Source: a virus. Taken from it: 31,612 nucleotides of DNA. The stretch lies in IMG/VR virus record IMGVR_UViG_3300025301_000060, positions 1 through 31,612 of that record; one strand, written 5' to 3'. The notes under the pieces were generated by a model. The model was not told the origin of the DNA. It made no database searches and worked only from the letters and a program-made list of their open reading frames with translations. Made by a program: the position numbers and the translations under genes. Below, piece by piece: positions 16,230-22,853 of this stretch (positions are counted from its first letter, which is position 1; each line of letters opens with the position of its first letter).

Positions 16230-16820
16230 GAACTTCATTCATTATTTATTACCCCTGTTTTTTCAGTAAATTTCACCACTGGCGATTATGGTGACTTAAT
16301 TAAAGCCATCCGAGAGGTTCAAAAAGAAGATCCAAAAGGGATTCAAAAAACAAATCAAGGAGGATGGCATAGTCGTGACGATCTTCAAGAGGACAAGCGT
16401 TTTGGTGTCATTAAAGCGGATATCATTCACTACTGCATAGAAGCATTGGATCATTTAAGGGTAGAGGATCACTGTGAACCTGAGCTTACTGGTATGTGGG
16501 CCATGATCAATGGTCCAGGAACCTATAACAAATTGCATTCTCACCCCCATAATTATCTCTCGGGAGCTTTTTATCTGCAAGTTCCAGAGAACAGCGGAAA
16601 ATTAACTTTTCATAATCCTCGCCCCCAATCTGAAGTTCTTGCCCCTCCTATGAAGACGGATCAATCCATTCATTTAGCCCCACGCGTGGGGTGGCAGCCA
16701 AAAGTTAAGGACTTGCTTATTTTTCCAGCATGGCTTAATCATGAAGTGGAAATTAACAATTCAAAAGAGGATAGAATTATGTTAAGTTTTAATGCTAAAA
16801 TACAAAGGAAATTAAATTAG
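16227..16820 (+). CDS. Fe(II)/2OG oxygenase-like protein, 197 aa, apparent ATC start
   Basis: Read from the ATC at 16227, the protein begins (M)ELHSLFITPVFSVNF, the kind of N-terminus usual for phage 2OG oxygenases of this group. The core has YNKLHSHPHNYLSGAFYL (His104, His106, His108), then FPAWLNHEV (His172) and DRIMLSFN (Arg183). GGWHSRDDL at about 45-53 matches a conserved GGWHS segment also seen in the 208-aa oxygenase at 18566. A start at the in-frame TTG at 16446 would remove 73 residues, including this conserved N-terminal part, so it is unlikely. Either ATC is really used or a G-to-C change or assembly error has altered an ATG. It abuts the next gene. Confidence 0.8.
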   Translation: MELHSLFITPVFSVNFTTGDYGDLIKAIREVQKEDPKGIQKTNQGGWHSRDDLQEDKRFGVIKADIIHYCIEALDHLRVEDHCEPELTGMWAMINGPGTYNKLHSHPHNYLSGAFYLQVPENSGKLTFHNPRPQSEVLAPPMKTDQSIHLAPRVGWQPKVKDLLIFPAWLNHEVEINNSKEDRIMLSFNAKIQRKLN

Positions 16821-17078
16821 ATGGCTAAAATCGTAGAACCAGCAGAACTTCTAGGGCATATGGATACATCGGATGGGAGAAGAATTCCGCGCTATAAGTG
16901 TAAAAGTGAAACTACTCTTACCAATACAGTAACGGGAGAGGAATATGATTCAGAAAACGCCATGCAATCAGATGTTGATAATCCTTCCACAGCGACACAA
17001 GAGGGGCATATTAGACGAGATGTTAAGATTTTTGCACCATCACTGGCGGATATGGTAGGGGAAGTTCCTAAAGATTAG
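16821..17078 (+). CDS. Small conserved phage protein, 85 aa
   Basis: Polar protein beginning MAKIVEPAELLGHMD with a middle segment RYKCKSETTLTNTVTGEEYD and a C-terminal IRRDVKIFAPSL. It contains one Cys and no membrane segment. Its start directly follows the oxygenase stop. Its last four bases overlap the end of the convergent 71-aa gene. It resembles short marine phage proteins encoded close to virion genes, but the role is unknown. Confidence 0.75.
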   Translation: MAKIVEPAELLGHMDTSDGRRIPRYKCKSETTLTNTVTGEEYDSENAMQSDVDNPSTATQEGHIRRDVKIFAPSLADMVGEVPKD

Positions 17079-17290
17079 GCACTACAAGCTTCACATTCAA
17101 TCTCAGTTTCATTGCCGTTAAGCATTACTTTTTCATCAGAAGTATCATGACATCCGCACCCTTTAAGGTGTTTGGACAGTGTCTTTTCTAGTCTTAAATT
17201 ATCTCTCTCCGTAGCTAATAAACGTTCGTGGTAGCGGCTCACCTTGTCAGCGAGGACAGCTATAGCCTTCAATACTTCCTGATTTTCCAT
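17075..17290 (-). CDS. Small coiled-coil protein with C-terminal Cys pairs, 71 aa
   Basis: The start at 17290 is chosen because AGGAG lies seven bases upstream of MENQEVLKAI. A longer frame back to 17338 has no such signal. Residues about 5-42 form a probable coiled coil, followed by GCGCH (Cys45, Cys47, His48) and ECEAC (Cys66, Cys69), which could bind zinc or an iron-sulphur species. It is the only leftward gene between two rightward units and overlaps the convergent gene by four bases. The function is unknown. Because it borders the gap with the FNR-like box, a regulatory or redox role is worth considering, though this is speculative. Confidence 0.65.
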   Translation of the reverse strand: MENQEVLKAIAVLADKVSRYHERLLATERDNLRLEKTLSKHLKGCGCHDTSDEKVMLNGNETEIECEACSA

Positions 17291-17340
17291 TTTTTTCTCC
17301 TGATTTAAATTTTTGGGTGAGAACCAATTTAAACACATCT

Positions 17341-17354
17341 TTGATCTAAATCAA
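17341..17354. promoter_or_regulatory. FNR/CRP-family type operator, perfect palindrome
   Basis: TTGAT-CTAA-ATCAA is an exact match to the FNR-type consensus TTGAT-N4-ATCAA. It lies in the 136-base gap between the 71-aa gene and the oxygenase run. Its centre is at 17347.5, about 40 bases before the start predicted from the -10 element at 17375-17380. That is the class II position for FNR/CRP activators. About 0.03 such sites are expected by chance in 31.6 kb of equal base composition, and somewhat more in AT-rich DNA. Binding is inferred. Confidence 0.55.
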
Positions 17355-17371
17355 GACGATTAATGTCAAAT

Positions 17372-17380
17372 TATGATAAT
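17372..17380 (+). promoter_or_regulatory. Candidate -10 element of the oxygenase-run promoter
   Basis: TATGATAAT contains GATAAT (17375-17380, five of six matches to TATAAT) and no good -35 hexamer 17 bases upstream. That suits a promoter dependent on an activator at the box just upstream. The predicted start is near 17387-17389, and the chosen ATG is at 17427. Confidence 0.45.
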
Positions 17381-17426
17381 AGTTTTCTTGACAAAGAAAT
17401 TATGCTATGGAAGGGGCAGAAATAGG

Positions 17427-17969
17427 ATGACAGAATTAAAGACAATAGACGAATTAATTCTAAAGAAAATAAGTGTATACTATACCTCTTTAGAGAACAT
17501 GCATTTGTTGGAAACAGTGCATTCCTATATTGAGAATAACAAAGATAAGTTTACCGAAAAATCATGGAACTGTAATATTAAAACCTCTAAAACAATATCC
17601 CAAAATATTTTGTATGACATAGAAGAGTTTAATCATTTAGCCACTAGTTTAGAAAATATTATTAAAGAACTTTTATATAAAAATTTTAAAAAATACACCC
17701 CGTTTATGATTTTTGAATCATGGATAAATATTTTAGGGGAGCATGGTTATCAAGAACCCCACCTACATGGCGACTGCGGATCTGCTGTTTTATATCTAAC
17801 AGAGAATAATTCTGAAATTGAATTTATTATTTACCCAGAGGATTTACGAAAAGCAATAGTCCCTAAAAAAGGTGCTGTTTTATTGTTTGACGGAACCACC
17901 TATCATAGAGTTGTAGAATCAAAACACGAAAGAATGTCTCTGGCTTTTAACTTTAATTTATTAAAATGA
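17427..17969 (+). CDS. Fe(II)/2OG oxygenase-like protein, 180 aa
   Basis: The start MTELKTIDEL at 17427 is preferred. An in-frame ATG at 17373 lies inside the predicted -10 element and would add a Cys/Arg-rich tail unlike the family. The core has EPHLHGDCGSAVLYLT (His112, His114, Asp116, so a possible HxD at 114-116), then GAVLLFDGTTYHRV (His160) and ERMSLAFNF (Arg169). The DNA is AT-rich compared with the virion genes. It is the first gene of the oxygenase run, sits behind the FNR-like box and overlaps the next gene as ATGA. The substrate is unknown. Confidence 0.85.
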   Translation: MTELKTIDELILKKISVYYTSLENMHLLETVHSYIENNKDKFTEKSWNCNIKTSKTISQNILYDIEEFNHLATSLENIIKELLYKNFKKYTPFMIFESWINILGEHGYQEPHLHGDCGSAVLYLTENNSEIEFIIYPEDLRKAIVPKKGAVLLFDGTTYHRVVESKHERMSLAFNFNLLK

Positions 17970-18565
17970 AAGCAGAAGTTATTACAGATTCTTTTTTTAT
18001 TGGCCATTATAAAATAGCCAATAAATACATTAAAGATCTTAATAAAAGATATGAAGCTGCGAAGGACGGTTTAAAGAGTTACGGTCCCCGTTTAGCGGGG
18101 AGACTGGATAGTGAATTAGAAATGTTAAACATTATACAATCAACGGATTCTTTTCCTCAAATTGTTAAATGCATGGACAAACATATGAAACAAAGCATTG
18201 AATTTAAATGCCTACCCCGTAAATCTTATGATTTGGATATTATAGGATGCTGGATAAATGATATGAAAGCGGGGGAATATAATCCTCCCCATACTCACCA
18301 TGACGGATCTGGCTGGTCAACAGTTTTATTTTTAAAGGTTCCCGAATTCATTAACGATGCAAAAGATCCCCATAAATTCAAGGATGGGGCGCTGTGTTTT
18401 ATAATGGGAGGAGACACCACTTATTATGTTACCCCTAAAGTTGGGGATTTTTATATCTTTCACGCCCGTCACCAACATTGTGTAATGCCCTTTAAAACCA
18501 AGGGCGCTAAAGCAGTTCGTCGATCCATGTCTTTTAATTTTATTGCAAAGAAGGAGGAGAAATAA
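17966..18565 (+). CDS. Fe(II)/2OG oxygenase-like protein, 199 aa
   Basis: An N-terminal helical half is followed by the oxygenase core: YNPPHTHHDGSGWSTVLFLK (His109, His111, Asp113), VGDFYIFHARHQHCVMPF (distal His171) and VRRSMSFNF (Arg186). Its HHD gives a clear HxD at 111-113, so all expected iron and 2OG contacts can be placed. The C-terminal pattern VTPKVGDFYIF resembles the 244-aa oxygenase at 11927, so the two may be the closest relatives in the window. It is coupled by ATGA to the previous gene, and its stop touches the next start. Confidence 0.87.
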   Translation: MKAEVITDSFFIGHYKIANKYIKDLNKRYEAAKDGLKSYGPRLAGRLDSELEMLNIIQSTDSFPQIVKCMDKHMKQSIEFKCLPRKSYDLDIIGCWINDMKAGEYNPPHTHHDGSGWSTVLFLKVPEFINDAKDPHKFKDGALCFIMGGDTTYYVTPKVGDFYIFHARHQHCVMPFKTKGAKAVRRSMSFNFIAKKEEK

Positions 18566-19192
18566 ATGAAAACAAACAATATTCCTCCCCCTTTCGTGAA
18601 GCAAATGATGTTTGGCACTTTGGTCATGGAGTTTAATTTGAAGATAACATGCCCAGAAGTGAGAGAGCCCTTATTAAAGGAAATAAAGAAATGGATTAAA
18701 AAAGACCCTGGGGTGGTAATTTCAAACATGGGGGGATGGCACTCCCCACTGACGCATACGGGAGTCTTGGGGAAGCTAACTAAAATCATTGCTGATGAAT
18801 ACGCACCAATTTATGGACAGGCGATGGGATGGGATCTTGATAATAGAAAATTTTTTTCAGAAAGCGGGGCGTGGGCCAATGTCAATCCACCGGGAGCATC
18901 AAACAACACCCATGTCCACTGCAACAGCGTTCTCGCGGCAATTTATTACGTGGAAACGCACGGACCTGAACAAGGATCTCTTTTTTTTGAAGATCCTCGG
19001 TCATCCGCTGTACAGAATCTTCCTGCGATAAAGGAGTTTAATTACCTAAATACCCGTAGTATCGAACGCGTTCCCCAAGACCATGACTTACTTCTCTTTC
19101 CCCCTTGGCTTCCTCACAGAGTGGCGCTTAACAAAAGCAAGAAAAGAAGAATATCCGTATCTGTTAATTTTAGCGTGGGGGCACCAGTATGA
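18566..19192 (+). CDS. Fe(II)/2OG oxygenase-like protein, 208 aa
   Basis: The N-terminal third contains NMGGWHSP (about 54-61). The core reads SNNTHVHCNSVLAAIYYVET (His116, His118), GSLFFEDPR, LLLFPPWLPHRV (His184) and KRRISVSVNF (Arg195), as in the common marine phage 2OG oxygenase group (the PF13759-like type, by recall). The first motif is HxH without a nearby Asp. Local GC content is visibly higher than in adjacent genes (29 of 60 bases at 18901-18960), suggesting a separate origin. The upstream AAGGAGGAG is a strong ribosome binding site. Confidence 0.88.
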   Translation: MKTNNIPPPFVKQMMFGTLVMEFNLKITCPEVREPLLKEIKKWIKKDPGVVISNMGGWHSPLTHTGVLGKLTKIIADEYAPIYGQAMGWDLDNRKFFSESGAWANVNPPGASNNTHVHCNSVLAAIYYVETHGPEQGSLFFEDPRSSAVQNLPAIKEFNYLNTRSIERVPQDHDLLLFPPWLPHRVALNKSKKRRISVSVNFSVGAPV

Positions 19193-19224
19193 GATACCCC
19201 CCAAGCAATTTATTGGAGGAGGGA

Positions 19225-19848
19225 ATGAATCTTGAAATAATTAAACATAATATTTTTATTGACGAAGCATGGTCTTTTACAATGCCTAATCACGAAAAGT
19301 GGAGGAAAGAAATTAAAAATATAATACTCGTAGAAAACAATAAAGAAATACATAAGCACACAACAATTCCAGAAGAAGACTGTAACGTTAAAGCTAGAAG
19401 AACCGCATGGGATTCTCATTTTCGATATCCTCAGATACGATCCTTAACTGATGAATTATCAAACATTATAGGGGGTTGGGTTAAGAAAGAAAATTTTGAT
19501 GCTCCTTCGATCTTGATACAAGACTGTTGGATTAATTGGTATAATAAAAATGATCATGCAGTGCCCCACGATCATCCATCCCATTTATCATTAGTCTATT
19601 TTGTAGAGGTGGAAGGTTCAGGAGCAGAGTTTTTATTTCACAAACCTGGTAGATTTGCATTAATAAGAAAAGAAAACAATGAAACATTTTGTAATAATAT
19701 TCAATCCGTGAAAGTAAAAAATGGAACTGTACTCATGTTTAATGGGTCTTTAGCACACGCCGTCACTCCTAATTTATCTAATAGCCCTCGTATAACTTTC
19801 GCTGCCAATTATGAAGTAAGGTATCACGAAAAAAGGGAGGATTATTAA
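19225..19848 (+). CDS. Fe(II)/2OG oxygenase-like protein, 207 aa
   Basis: The ATG at 19225 has GGAGGAGGG just upstream and gives MNLEIIKHNIFIDEAW, a usual N-terminus for this group. An in-frame ATG at 19189 overlaps the previous stop as ATGA and could also be used, adding 12 residues. The core has HAVPHDHPSHLSLVYFVE (His115, Asp116, His117), NGTVLMFNGSLAHAV (His178) and SPRITFAANY (Arg189). The order His-Asp-His is unlike the usual HxD, so which residues hold iron is open. The DNA is AT-rich. Confidence 0.83.
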   Translation: MNLEIIKHNIFIDEAWSFTMPNHEKWRKEIKNIILVENNKEIHKHTTIPEEDCNVKARRTAWDSHFRYPQIRSLTDELSNIIGGWVKKENFDAPSILIQDCWINWYNKNDHAVPHDHPSHLSLVYFVEVEGSGAEFLFHKPGRFALIRKENNETFCNNIQSVKVKNGTVLMFNGSLAHAVTPNLSNSPRITFAANYEVRYHEKREDY

Positions 19849-20532
19849 ATGTTTGAAAAGAAAATAACTTTCATTGCCACTGATAAAGATTATGAAAATA
19901 TATGGCCTCATCCCCGAGCTGCAAATCATTTTATTCCGCAAAATTATAAAAATTTAAAACGTCATGAGGATAAGAATCTTCACAAACCAACGGTTAAGAC
20001 ATGCATCCCTTTTTTAGATGCCTTAACTTTTGGATATATTATTCCTTTTGACCAAGATTATATTGTGGATGCAACGGAGACTGATTTAAGTATTTCATCT
20101 GCCAACAAAGAACCTGAACCTGCGGGATTTCATAGTAAGACCCAACTTCCGTTAGGAGATGACAAGGGAAAAGAAAACGCAGGAAAATTTCATAACAAAT
20201 GGCTAATTAGAACCCCACCAGGATATAGCTGTTTATTTATTCAACCCCTTAATCGGACAGAAGAACGTTTTGAAGTCATATCAGGAGTGGTGGATACGGA
20301 TACGTACATTAATGTAATTAATTTTCCTTTTCATTGGAAAAAATGGACTCAGCAAACCATTTTGAAAAAAGGAGAATCCATGGTTCAAGTAATTCCATTT
20401 AAACGAGAGTCATGGAAAAAATGGTCTGGCTTTGTAATGGAAGTAGCCCATGGTCAAACCCTTCGACTTCTGGAAAGTAAGTTTATGGATCGGTATAAAA
20501 AAATGTTCTGGAATAAAAAAAGTTTTAAATAA
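19849..20532 (+). CDS. Conserved phage protein of unknown function (DUF6065-like?), 227 aa
   Basis: The protein has the segments TVKTCIPFLDALTFGYIIPF (about 48-67), WLIRTPPGYSCLFIQPLNR (about 122-140), ISGVVDTDTYINVINFPFHW (about 148-167) and ILKKGESMVQVIPFKRESW (about 175-193). These alternate strands and turns in a way that suggests a beta-sandwich or cupin-like fold, but I see no HxD metal site with a matching distal His. I recall a domain of unknown function with this pattern (possibly DUF6065) that occurs beside 2OG oxygenases in phages. It sits inside the oxygenase run with no gap on either side, so it is probably part of the same pathway. Confidence 0.75.
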   Translation: MFEKKITFIATDKDYENIWPHPRAANHFIPQNYKNLKRHEDKNLHKPTVKTCIPFLDALTFGYIIPFDQDYIVDATETDLSISSANKEPEPAGFHSKTQLPLGDDKGKENAGKFHNKWLIRTPPGYSCLFIQPLNRTEERFEVISGVVDTDTYINVINFPFHWKKWTQQTILKKGESMVQVIPFKRESWKKWSGFVMEVAHGQTLRLLESKFMDRYKKMFWNKKSFK

Positions 20533-21069
20533 ATGAAAAAATTAAGTGATTTTGTGAGATGCTACGAAAATGTAATTGACAAGAAGTTATGTGAAAAAAT
20601 TGTCAATCAAAAAGATCTTACATTTTCACCCGCTACTACGGGAGGATATGATAAAGTAAATCCTGATTATAGGAGGTGCTATATGAAATACTTAGATAAT
20701 AAATTTGATAAAAATATTTTTAATATAATAGGTAAAATTATTATTAAATATAAAAAGGAAATCCCAGATTTTTACACAGGACTAACGATTACAGACACAG
20801 GGTATGAGCATCTTTTATACAGGGGAAGTGAAAAAGGAGAATATAAAGAACACACTGATAATTCGGATACATCTCCTCGTGTTTTAAGCTGTTCTTTAAT
20901 TTTAAATGATGATTATGAAGGAGGCAATTTTGCGTTTTTCGGAGGAGAATACATAGTTCCCAAGAAAGCTGGTAGTGCTGTTGTTTTTCCGAGTAATTTC
21001 TGTTTTCCCCATGCAGTCACCCCTGTTACAAAAGGAAATCGACACGCCGTCATCACTTGGATTCACTAA
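20533..21069 (+). CDS. Prolyl-4-hydroxylase-like 2OG oxygenase, 178 aa
   Basis: This has the classic catalytic layout of the P4H-like 2OG oxygenases. YKEHTDNSD holds the HxD (His107, Asp109), LSCSLILNDDYEGGNFAFF is the core strand pair, SAVVFPSNFCFPHAVTPV holds the distal His160, and KGNRHAVITW holds the 2OG-binding Arg170. Enzymes of this class hydroxylate proteins (often Pro) or small molecules. The length fits a minimal single-domain version, and the first 30 residues match the usual start (a bend-and-helix YENVIDKKLCEKIV). The DNA is very AT-rich (5 G or C in 60 bases at 20701-20760). The stop overlaps the next start as TAATG. Confidence 0.93.
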   Translation: MKKLSDFVRCYENVIDKKLCEKIVNQKDLTFSPATTGGYDKVNPDYRRCYMKYLDNKFDKNIFNIIGKIIIKYKKEIPDFYTGLTITDTGYEHLLYRGSEKGEYKEHTDNSDTSPRVLSCSLILNDDYEGGNFAFFGGEYIVPKKAGSAVVFPSNFCFPHAVTPVTKGNRHAVITWIH

Positions 21070-21815
21070 TGAATTTTAAAAAACTAATTTATCCTATGGG
21101 ACTCGAAGAGTTTCTTTTAAAATACAACAACAATGAATCCTTTATTATAAAAGGACATAAAGACAAATTTTCTAATTTAATTACTTTGGAGGAAATAGAA
21201 TCTACCATTAATAATGGTTGTAATATTAATTCCCCCATGCAAATTATTAAAGATGGCGTCCGACACTATTATATCCAACAAAATTTAAAATGGAGTCAAG
21301 TGGCGCTTCAGAAGTCTGTTATAAAAAAATTACTTGAAGAAAAACATAGTTTTATGATGATGAATCAAACACAAATCAATAAAAAAGTATCTGAACTCAT
21401 AGACACAATTGAATCTACTTTCACTAATTCTCATGCAGATCTACACTTGTATATTTCACCAAAAACGGCATCAACAGGATATGATGCCCATCGAGATCGT
21501 CCGCAGCATAAAATTTATATGCAAATAATAGGTATGACCCATTGGAAAATATATAAAATAATAAAAGAAATGCTAGAGGAGACAATAGCTTTTGAAGAAA
21601 AAGATGAAAAAGTGTATCTAGAGGAAGAAAAGAATTTTACTCTTGAACCAGGGGATCTGCTCTATATGCCTTCAGGAACATTCCATAAAGTGAGGAATGA
21701 AGAGGGTCCGCGAGTCTCGTTCAGCATTCCTTTCGTAATAGAAGAGAAAAAGAGTGAATATATGGATAGAACATATATTCCCTTTAAAGAACTTTTTGAC
21801 ACCTCTAGGGAATGA
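21069..21815 (+). CDS. JmjC/cupin-type 2OG oxygenase, 248 aa
   Basis: I place the start at the ATG at 21069, which overlaps the preceding stop (TAATG). A TTG four codons upstream is less likely. The protein resembles JmjC-fold protein hydroxylases of the ribosomal-oxygenase type. It has an N-terminal ESFIIKGHKDKFSNLITLEE segment, then DAHRDRPQHKIYMQIIGMTHWK with HxD (His141, Asp143), and TLEPGDLLYMPSGTFHKV with the distal His206. Known bacterial and eukaryotic relatives hydroxylate ribosomal protein residues. Whether this phage protein does so is unknown. It lacks the long C-terminal winged-helix part of the cellular enzymes. Confidence 0.87.
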   Translation: MNFKKLIYPMGLEEFLLKYNNNESFIIKGHKDKFSNLITLEEIESTINNGCNINSPMQIIKDGVRHYYIQQNLKWSQVALQKSVIKKLLEEKHSFMMMNQTQINKKVSELIDTIESTFTNSHADLHLYISPKTASTGYDAHRDRPQHKIYMQIIGMTHWKIYKIIKEMLEETIAFEEKDEKVYLEEEKNFTLEPGDLLYMPSGTFHKVRNEEGPRVSFSIPFVIEEKKSEYMDRTYIPFKELFDTSRE

Positions 21816-22354
21816 AAAATAAATATATATATGTCAAAAACATGCTGTCCATGGATTTGGTAGAATACATCTCTACTTGGCATTTAAAAAACTATGAAAA
21901 AACAGCCAAAGATAGTCAAGTTCCTCTCGCTTTTTCAATTCATTCCAAGGACTCAGAAATTTATTATCATTTACTTCATCATTTACTCCCCATTATGGAA
22001 AAAGAAACTAATTTAAAGTTAAAGCCTATATACAGTTATAGCAGAATTTATTTAGGTGGCGCCGAATTAAAAAAACATACCGACAGACAGGCTTGTGAAA
22101 TAAGCGCTTCTATAACTTTAAAATATTTTTACCATAATAAAGAATATCAATGGCCTCTTTGCATGGAAAATATACCCATAAATATTAAGTCAGGTGACGG
22201 GGTTATTTATAAAGGAGAGGAGATAGAGCATTGGAGGCCTATTTTTCAACAGCCAAAAAAATATTGGCATCATCAAGTTTTCGTGCATTATGTTGATTTA
22301 AATGGTCCTTATTCTGATGAGAAAGAGGAAGTTAATGTCAAAAGTATTTGTTAA
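21812..22354 (+). CDS. 2OG oxygenase-like protein, 180 aa
   Basis: The motifs are LKKHTDRQACEISASITL with HxD (His89, Asp91), KSGDGVIYKGEEIEHWRP with distal His140, and a final strand HHQVFVHYVD. The HTDRxxCEIS and GDxVIYxGxEIEHWR pattern belongs to a phage 2OG oxygenase group I recall from marine and T4-like phages. The usual Arg before the last strand is replaced by the HH-Q stretch, so Arg142 next to the distal His may take its role. It starts inside the previous gene (ATGA), and its last 20 bases overlap the next gene. Confidence 0.85.
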   Translation: MKNKYIYVKNMLSMDLVEYISTWHLKNYEKTAKDSQVPLAFSIHSKDSEIYYHLLHHLLPIMEKETNLKLKPIYSYSRIYLGGAELKKHTDRQACEISASITLKYFYHNKEYQWPLCMENIPINIKSGDGVIYKGEEIEHWRPIFQQPKKYWHHQVFVHYVDLNGPYSDEKEEVNVKSIC

Positions 22355-22853
22355 AGAAAATTTTTTTCCATTAGAGATTTATAATTTTATTGTGAAAGAA
22401 ATACTATCTGTTGAATATAAACCTCCTCCTAAAGAGTCAAGAGAACAGTATCAAGGTAATTACTGGAATACTCATTATTTACCAAAAGGATGCGAGCTGC
22501 AAACAAAAATGAAAGAACTTGTCGCAGAACATTTTTATTTTGATGATTTTAGTTATATAGATTCTTGCTACACAATGGTGGGAGCAGCAGATAAACCTAG
22601 ACCTCACATCGATCAGTCAATAGGAGCAACTCATCAACTTTTAATTTACATGCATGGCGAAGAATCTAGAAACAACGGAACAGGTTTTTATCATGTTACC
22701 GATGATGATCAATTAGAATTAAGTTATCATGTGGGTTTTAAAAAAAACAGAGCAGTTTTTTGGACCTCTGATATATATCATGCTCCTCTTCAATGGGCTG
22801 GAGGTGGTTCTTTTAGATACTCTATTGCTAGTTTTTTAAAAAAATCAAGTTAA
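22335..22853 (+). CDS. 2OG oxygenase-like protein, 172 aa
   Basis: I choose the ATG at 22335, preceded by GAGGAA and giving MSKVFVKENFFPLEIYNFIV, a typical oxygenase start. Upstream in-frame codons are out of family pattern. The motifs are KPRPHIDQSIGATHQLLIYM with HxD (His91, Asp93), RAVFWTSDIYHAPLQW with distal His149, and GSFRYSIASF with the 2OG-binding Arg161. All key residues are present. It is the last gene of the run. Its stop shares TTAA with the stop of the convergent tail gene, leaving no room for a separate terminator. Confidence 0.87.
   Translation: MSKVFVKENFFPLEIYNFIVKEILSVEYKPPPKESREQYQGNYWNTHYLPKGCELQTKMKELVAEHFYFDDFSYIDSCYTMVGAADKPRPHIDQSIGATHQLLIYMHGEESRNNGTGFYHVTDDDQLELSYHVGFKKNRAVFWTSDIYHAPLQWAGGGSFRYSIASFLKKSS

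Noticed and set aside
16446-16820. TTG at 16446 as start of the second oxygenase
   Set aside because: It would remove the conserved GGWHS part and N-terminal strand, has no Shine-Dalgarno and leaves a 218-base gap. The frame is open and protein-like back to the ATC at 16227.
17291-17338. Longer N-terminus of the 71-aa Cys protein
   Set aside because: The ATG at 17290 has AGGAG at the right distance. The extra 16 residues have no ribosome site of their own.
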